A program made the position numbers and the translations under genes. Shown one piece after another: positions 59,675 to 64,000 of a stretch of 64,000 nucleotides of DNA. Numbering within the stretch: position 1 is the first letter of the stretch; the number at the start of each line of letters is the position of its first letter. The notes beneath the pieces are model-generated. The model worked only from the letters and a program-made list of their open reading frames with translations. It searched no databases and was not told the origin of the DNA. Source of the stretch: Chitinophagaceae bacterium UBA1931 (GTDB lineage: Bacteria; Bacteroidota; Bacteroidia; Chitinophagales; Chitinophagaceae); assembly GCA_002337125.1 (NCBI GenBank), contig DDFJ01000004.1, forward strand, positions 2,469,889 to 2,533,888. Reading direction: 5' to 3'.

Positions 59675-59709
59675 AAGATGAGAGCCGGGTTATTCCCGGC
59701 TCTCATCTT
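59675..59709. terminator. Bidirectional intrinsic terminator
   Basis: A 15-bp perfect stem (59675-59689 with 59695-59709) around TTATT separates the convergent MBL and glycosyltransferase-phosphatase genes. Confidence 0.88.
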
Positions 59710-59711
59710 AT

Positions 59712-61091
59712 TTAAACAACTATTGATAATATACCACTGAACTGCGGCACATGAATCTGATGCATACTTACTTTACTCAATGTTTTATTATCAGCACAAA
59801 AAGCAATTCCAGTGCCTGCATTCTTCACCATGCAGATATCGTTTTTACTGTTGCCCATTGCCAATACATCTTTTTGCTGAATACCATAACGCTTCAGTAA
59901 TTCAAGTACTGCATTTGTTTTACAGTAATCATGATTACAAATGCTTTTCTTATCCCTTAAAAAGAATGATGGAAGTTTTACTTCACCGGTAACTACACTT
60001 TTATGAAACTCCAGTTCGTTTGCCAGCGAAAAATGCAATCCAAGTTTATTGGCAATATGGTTGGTGATGACATCATAACTTTCGCTGATAATACCACAGA
60101 TATATCCTTTCTTTTTTAATTCACTGATCACATCTCTTGCATCATCAACAACAGGAATTTCATCTGCTGTTTTAAGCATATCGCCAATGGTTAAACCTTT
60201 GAGCAGTTGTGCAATTTGCTTGATGCGGATAAAAGGTGATGATGTTGATTGTACAATTTCATTCAGCTCTTCTTCAAAATGATATTTTGCCGCCATCGTT
60301 CGTATAAAGCTTTGCTGAAGAATGGTTTTATCCATATCAAAAATGGCCAGTTTTTTTAAACCCATCACTGATTCTTTTACAGCGAATTCCATTTGAGGAT
60401 TGGTTTCGTTGAAATACTGTCCGGTAAATAAATCAAATGTTGTATGCAGAAACTGACCTGAGCGTTTGAGTATGGCTGCAGTTACTTCCTTACTCATTTT
60501 ACCGAGCTGAAAAATACTCTGCATCCTGTTTTCAATATAGCCAAGACTTACTTCTTTAATGCGTGCACCTTCCTGGTGCATGTCAATTAAAATACCAATA
60601 TCAACACCATAATCATCTTCAATATTGATTTTTGAAAACAGGTCTTTCCTTCCGGCAATCATTCCACTCAACGGTTGCTTGTAATCGCTGATGGAAGGAA
60701 ACAGGAACGACAGCAATGGTTTTGCCACCAGTTCTGTAACACGACCAGCCTGCCTGTCGAAATAAGATTTAACGAAATCTGCTTCATCATGAATGATTGG
60801 TAATACAAGCCTGTCAATCACATCATCAGGGTATGTTGTAATATCTGCATCAACAAACGCAATGATGTCATGACTTGCCAGCATAATTCCTTCACGCATT
60901 GATGTGCCTTTACCACGAAGCGTACTGGTAAATATTTTCACATTTTCCTTTTCAGCTTCTTCAATTGTACGATCGGTTGACTTATCATCGATCACAATAA
61001 TTTCAGATACAGTAGCTGACCGCTTAATGATCTGAATAACTTTTCTGATTGTTGCTTCTTCGTTAAAAGCAGGAATAATTACAGTTACCAT
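59712..61091 (-). CDS. Glucosyl-3-phosphoglycerate-synthase-like glycosyltransferase fused to a HAD phosphatase
   Basis: A 459-residue protein if started at MVTVIIPAFNEE (an upstream in-frame ATG at 61163 is less likely). Residues 1-230 are a GT-A glycosyltransferase: VIPAFNEEATI, LRGKGTSMREG, the metal motif DAD (81-83), then FVKSYFDR, GRVTELVAKPLL, QPLSGMIAGRKDLF and YGVDIGILID, the pattern of GT81 GpgS. Residues 245-459 are an IB-type HAD phosphatase with FDMDKT (Asp252, Asp254), ISES and GNSKND. One polypeptide could thus make glucosyl-3-phosphoglycerate and dephosphorylate it to glucosylglycerate, a compatible solute. Confidence 0.82.
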   Translation of the reverse strand: MVTVIIPAFNEEATIRKVIQIIKRSATVSEIIVIDDKSTDRTIEEAEKENVKIFTSTLRGKGTSMREGIMLASHDIIAFVDADITTYPDDVIDRLVLPIIHDEADFVKSYFDRQAGRVTELVAKPLLSFLFPSISDYKQPLSGMIAGRKDLFSKINIEDDYGVDIGILIDMHQEGARIKEVSLGYIENRMQSIFQLGKMSKEVTAAILKRSGQFLHTTFDLFTGQYFNETNPQMEFAVKESVMGLKKLAIFDMDKTILQQSFIRTMAAKYHFEEELNEIVQSTSSPFIRIKQIAQLLKGLTIGDMLKTADEIPVVDDARDVISELKKKGYICGIISESYDVITNHIANKLGLHFSLANELEFHKSVVTGEVKLPSFFLRDKKSICNHDYCKTNAVLELLKRYGIQQKDVLAMGNSKNDICMVKNAGTGIAFCADNKTLSKVSMHQIHVPQFSGILSIVV

Positions 61092-61247
61092 ACTACAGTT
61101 TTGGATGAAAAGAAGTTGATTACTGTATGCTGCTTGCAATCTTCCTGCCAAGAAAAGTTGCAAATACGAACGAAATTTTAAAGTCCTGAAAATGAGAGGA
61201 AAGAACGGAACAAATAAATGTTATGTTTCCGTTTTATTTTTTTGGGA

Positions 61248-62288
61248 TTAATTTAACGGGCAATTATAGTGGTAATCGATGAGTTCAATTTTAGCAGGAG
61301 TAAACTGAAAGCCACTGTATGTTTTTACAATTTCATCCAGCACTGCATCAATTTCCTCAAGTGTGTTTAAGCGAACTAATTTGTGACGGTATTCTTTAAT
61401 ATTTGGTAAGCCCTTTAAATAATTGGCGTAATGACGACGCATTTCCAGTATACCTACAACAGGTCCTTTCCAATCGTATGATTTATGTAAATGCTTTTTA
61501 CAAACTTCCACACGTTGTTCAATTGTTGGAGGAGGAAGATGCTTACCGGTTTCAATGAAATGTTTGATTTCATTAAAGATCCATGGGTAGCCAATAGCAG
61601 CACGACCAATCATGATACCATCAATGCCATACCTGTTTTTATATTCAAGTGCTTTTTCTGCACTGTCAATATCGCCATTACCAAAGATGGGTATGTTAAT
61701 GCGTGGATTGTTTTTTACTTTACCAATCAATGTCCAATCTGCTTCACCTTTATACATCTGCATACGTGTACGTCCGTGAATGCTCAGCGCTTTAATGCCC
61801 ACATCCTGCAAACGTTCAGCTACTTCTTCAATGTTCTTTGTGCTTTCGTCCCAGCCAAGTCTTGTTTTAACTGTAACAGGTAATGCAGTTGATTTTACAA
61901 CCGAAGCTGTTAAACGAACCATCAGGTCAATATCTTTCAATACACCTGCACCTGCACCTTTCATGGCAACTTTCTTAACCGGGCAACCGAAGTTGATATC
62001 AACTAAATCAGGATTAACGGTTTCACAGATTCTTGCACTCATGCCCAATGCTTCTTCATCGCCGCCAAAAATCTGGATACCAAAAGGACGTTCTTCTTCT
62101 TCAAAGTCAAGTTTCTTCCTGCTTTTCATTGCATCACGTATAAGGCCTTCACTGCTGATGAATTCACTGAACATCAGGTCGGCGCCATTGTCTTTGCAAA
62201 CAGCACGAAAAGGAGGATCGCTCACATCCTCCATGGGGGCGAGGAGTAGCGGAAACTCGGGAAGCGATATGTTACCTATCTTTACCAC
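61248..62288 (-). CDS. dusB: tRNA-dihydrouridine synthase B
   Basis: A 346-residue flavoenzyme that reduces uridines in tRNA. APMEDVSDPPFRAVCKDNGADL near residue 17, the catalytic Cys in NFGCPVKKV near 98, KGAGAGVLKD, the FMN-binding VKTRLGWDES and IHGRTRMQMYKGEADW, and DGIMIGRAAIGYPWIF are all conserved. Single-gene unit divergent from the CPBP protease gene. Length is normal. Confidence 0.94.
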   Translation of the reverse strand: MVKIGNISLPEFPLLLAPMEDVSDPPFRAVCKDNGADLMFSEFISSEGLIRDAMKSRKKLDFEEEERPFGIQIFGGDEEALGMSARICETVNPDLVDINFGCPVKKVAMKGAGAGVLKDIDLMVRLTASVVKSTALPVTVKTRLGWDESTKNIEEVAERLQDVGIKALSIHGRTRMQMYKGEADWTLIGKVKNNPRINIPIFGNGDIDSAEKALEYKNRYGIDGIMIGRAAIGYPWIFNEIKHFIETGKHLPPPTIEQRVEVCKKHLHKSYDWKGPVVGILEMRRHYANYLKGLPNIKEYRHKLVRLNTLEEIDAVLDEIVKTYSGFQFTPAKIELIDYHYNCPLN

Positions 62289-62330
62289 TTTGAAAAGAAT
62301 TGCAAATTTAAACAGATTCAGCGAGTTGTT

Positions 62331-63287
62331 ATGTATGAAAATCAGTATCAGCGCAAATTTGAGCCCGGAATTGAGTTTTTAATCCTGATGGGCATCTGGA
62401 TTGCCTGTTTTGTAATAGGTTCAGTAGCAACCATTCCTATCTGGATTGCCATGACAGGTAAATCGCTTTTTACCATGCAGAAAGATATGTTTGATGCTGC
62501 TAATATCAACGCTGTAAAAGTGATTCAGGTCGTTTCAACCATCATTATCTTTTTTGTTCCTGCAATTGTTACTGCCCGTATTGTTTCTCCAAAGCCCTAC
62601 CAGCGCCTTGGGTTTAAAGGCGGAATTAAAATTGAACGTATAGTTGTTGCAGTACTTATTATGTTTTGTTCTTTGCCGCTTGTTGGTGCTTTGGCAGAAA
62701 TAAATAAAGCCATCCCCATTTCAGCTGCATGGAAAAAAATATTTGATGGAATGGAATCGCAGTATGCAGAGCAGGTAAAGCTGATGGCAACATTTAAAAC
62801 ACCTGTTGATTATTTTATTGCGATGATTATTATTGCACTTGCTCCTGCACTGGTTGAAGAAGTTTTTTTCAGAGGTGCCATGCAGAATATTTTCCTGCGA
62901 TGGTTTAAAATTCCCTGGCTGGTGATTTTTATTACTGCATTAATCTTCAGCGCTATTCACTTTTCATGGTATGGATTTATTCCACGTCTTGCATTGGGAA
63001 TGATACTGGGTTATATCTTTTATTATACCGGAAACATCTGGTATAATATTGCGGCGCATTTTTTTAATAACGGGTTAATGGTTACGATTCTTTATTTCCA
63101 GTACATGAAAGATAAAAAAGTGGATATGGAAGTAGGAGAGAGCGCTCCGCTTTGGGCCGGGGCAATCAGTGCGGTTGTAGTTGTTGCGTTATTTGTTTTA
63201 CTGAAGAGAATTTCTGCAACTAAAGTTTATCCCGACAGTATTGCAGCTGAACAAACAACAACAGATCAAAACAATTTTCTTTCTTAG
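62331..63287 (+). CDS. CPBP family intramembrane glutamic endopeptidase
   Basis: A 318-residue membrane protein with about eight hydrophobic segments. The catalytic motif LVEEVFFRGAMQN (EExxxR, residues about 173-185), the second motif FSAIHFSWYGF with a conserved His and IAAHFFNNG with another His/Asn define the CPBP (CAAX protease/Abi) family. These cut within or near the membrane. It is followed after 17 bp by cdsA, probably in one operon. Confidence 0.9.
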   Translation: MYENQYQRKFEPGIEFLILMGIWIACFVIGSVATIPIWIAMTGKSLFTMQKDMFDAANINAVKVIQVVSTIIIFFVPAIVTARIVSPKPYQRLGFKGGIKIERIVVAVLIMFCSLPLVGALAEINKAIPISAAWKKIFDGMESQYAEQVKLMATFKTPVDYFIAMIIIALAPALVEEVFFRGAMQNIFLRWFKIPWLVIFITALIFSAIHFSWYGFIPRLALGMILGYIFYYTGNIWYNIAAHFFNNGLMVTILYFQYMKDKKVDMEVGESAPLWAGAISAVVVVALFVLLKRISATKVYPDSIAAEQTTTDQNNFLS

Positions 63288-63304
63288 AAAAAGTTATCCG
63301 ATAT

Positions 63305-64000
63305 ATGGCATTTAATGTGCAGACATTTAAAACTCGTACCATCACAGCTATCTTGTTTGCAGTAGTGATGCTTGCGGGCTTGCTGTGGAATGAATGGAGT
63401 TTCCTGGTTCTCTTCAGCATTATTCATTTTGGTTGCTGGTTTGAATACCAGAAGTTAATTGGCCTGATTGATAACGGTTATCAAACCATCAATCCTTTTC
63501 ATAAATATGGTGCAATGATGGCTGGCTACGGGCTGATGTTGTTTTTTACCAATGACTGGTTTATTCCAGGCACCGAAGTTTCGCTTCATGCAATTGGATG
63601 GATACTGGCATTGGTTGGTTTGTTTATTATTCCTGTTTCTGAATTGCTTTTTTCAAAACAGCTTGGATTGAAAAATATCGGCTATTCAGTGTTAGGGTTA
63701 ATTTATATTTCTTTAAGCTGGGGCCTGCTGCTTAATATACGCAGTGGTGCTATGTGGCTGCCACATGATGGTGAAGGTGCACTTGAAAGTGTATCGTCTT
63801 CATTGGCAAAAATGAGTGGATATATTATTCCGCTGATCATCATCGGTTCCATCTGGATCAATGATACAATGGCTTACATTGTTGGTTCGTTTATTGGCAA
63901 AACACCATTGAGTTCTATTTCTCCTAAAAAAACATGGGAAGGGACAATTGGCGGCATTATTTTAGCCGTTGTTGTTGTGGGTACTGTTGGTTACTTCAGC
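63305..64000 (+). CDS. cdsA: Phosphatidate cytidylyltransferase, 3' truncated by the window
   Basis: The first 232 codons are visible, from the ATG at 63305; the frame is open to the last base. It is polytopic. SIWINDTMAYIVGSFIGKTPLSSISPKKTWEGTIGG near residues 180-220 is the CdsA signature, with the metal-binding Asp in NDTMAY and SPKKTWEG. It makes CDP-diacylglycerol from phosphatidate and CTP for phospholipid synthesis. The end lies beyond the window. Confidence 0.95.
   Translation, partial: MAFNVQTFKTRTITAILFAVVMLAGLLWNEWSFLVLFSIIHFGCWFEYQKLIGLIDNGYQTINPFHKYGAMMAGYGLMLFFTNDWFIPGTEVSLHAIGWILALVGLFIIPVSELLFSKQLGLKNIGYSVLGLIYISLSWGLLLNIRSGAMWLPHDGEGALESVSSSLAKMSGYIIPLIIIGSIWINDTMAYIVGSFIGKTPLSSISPKKTWEGTIGGIILAVVVVGTVGYFS

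Noticed and set aside
61780..62382. 200-residue + strand open frame opposite dusB
   Set aside because: Antisense shadow of a well-supported gene; composition is low-complexity Ser/Pro-rich.
1..64000. tRNA, rRNA or complete insertion sequences
   Set aside because: None recognised by eye in any gap; a tRNAscan/ISfinder run would settle it.

Overview
The window reads as a chromosomal segment of a Bacteroidota bacterium, most likely family Chitinophagaceae. The evidence is inferential: moderately AT-rich DNA, TAnnTTTG-type -7 promoter boxes, a uppS-bamA-skp-skp-murI cluster, DUF1080, DUF2911, TIGR02757 and CHAT-TPR families, and lipoproteins typical of that phylum. I found no rRNA, tRNA, CRISPR array, prophage or complete insertion sequence. 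Sixty-seven protein genes are called; the first and last run off the window. One extra 40-codon gene is proposed.

Layout. 1-4.1 kb: sugar-oxidation locus (two Gfo/Idh/MocA oxidoreductases, a xylose-isomerase-like TIM barrel, a lipoprotein cytochrome c and a DUF1080 hydrolase), suggestive of 3-keto-glycoside catabolism. 4.1-14.4 kb: housekeeping and scattered genes (htpG, an outer-membrane barrel, a YbiT-like ABC-F ATPase, an RRM protein, korB without a visible korA, fabH-like, a lipid kinase). 14.5-18.7 kb: a secreted TPR-CHAT protein and heme A synthase. 18.8-27.0 kb: a dense reactive-sulfur cluster (persulfide/CoA-disulfide reductase-rhodanese, SQR-like flavoprotein, DsrC/TusE, DsrE-like, DUF6132, two rhodaneses, persulfide-dioxygenase-like MBL-rhodanese fusion, TauE exporter, Crp/Fnr regulator). 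Four copies of one 14-bp palindrome, GTGAY-N4-RTCAY, lie in its promoter regions, so the last gene probably controls a local regulon. 27-37 kb: rnhB, a TlpA-like thioredoxin, yciO, a hydrolase, a cystathionine gamma-synthase-like gene and asnB. 37-44 kb: CoA transferase, DUF479, and a two-gene operon pairing a non-canonical Nramp-type transporter with a membrane-free MgtE-N/CBS protein. 44-51.6 kb: envelope and core genes uppS, bamA, two skp, murI, rpmH, rnpA, yidD, tag. 51.6-53.4 kb: an unusual non-coding element, an exact-register 21-bp tandem array inside a pair of about 38-bp direct repeats with strong hairpins nearby. 53.4-64 kb: sod, a lipoprotein, tadA with an in-frame repeat insertion, an ALDH-GPx-TrhA operon, an MBL enzyme, a GpgS-like glycosyltransferase fused to a HAD phosphatase, dusB, a CPBP protease and the start of cdsA.

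The strongest candidates for something undescribed are the Crp/Fnr-palindrome sulfur regulon, the Nramp plus stand-alone MgtE-N/CBS pair, the 21-bp array element, the GpgS-HAD fusion and the 40-residue gene near 40 kb. Family assignments come from recalled motifs without database searches.
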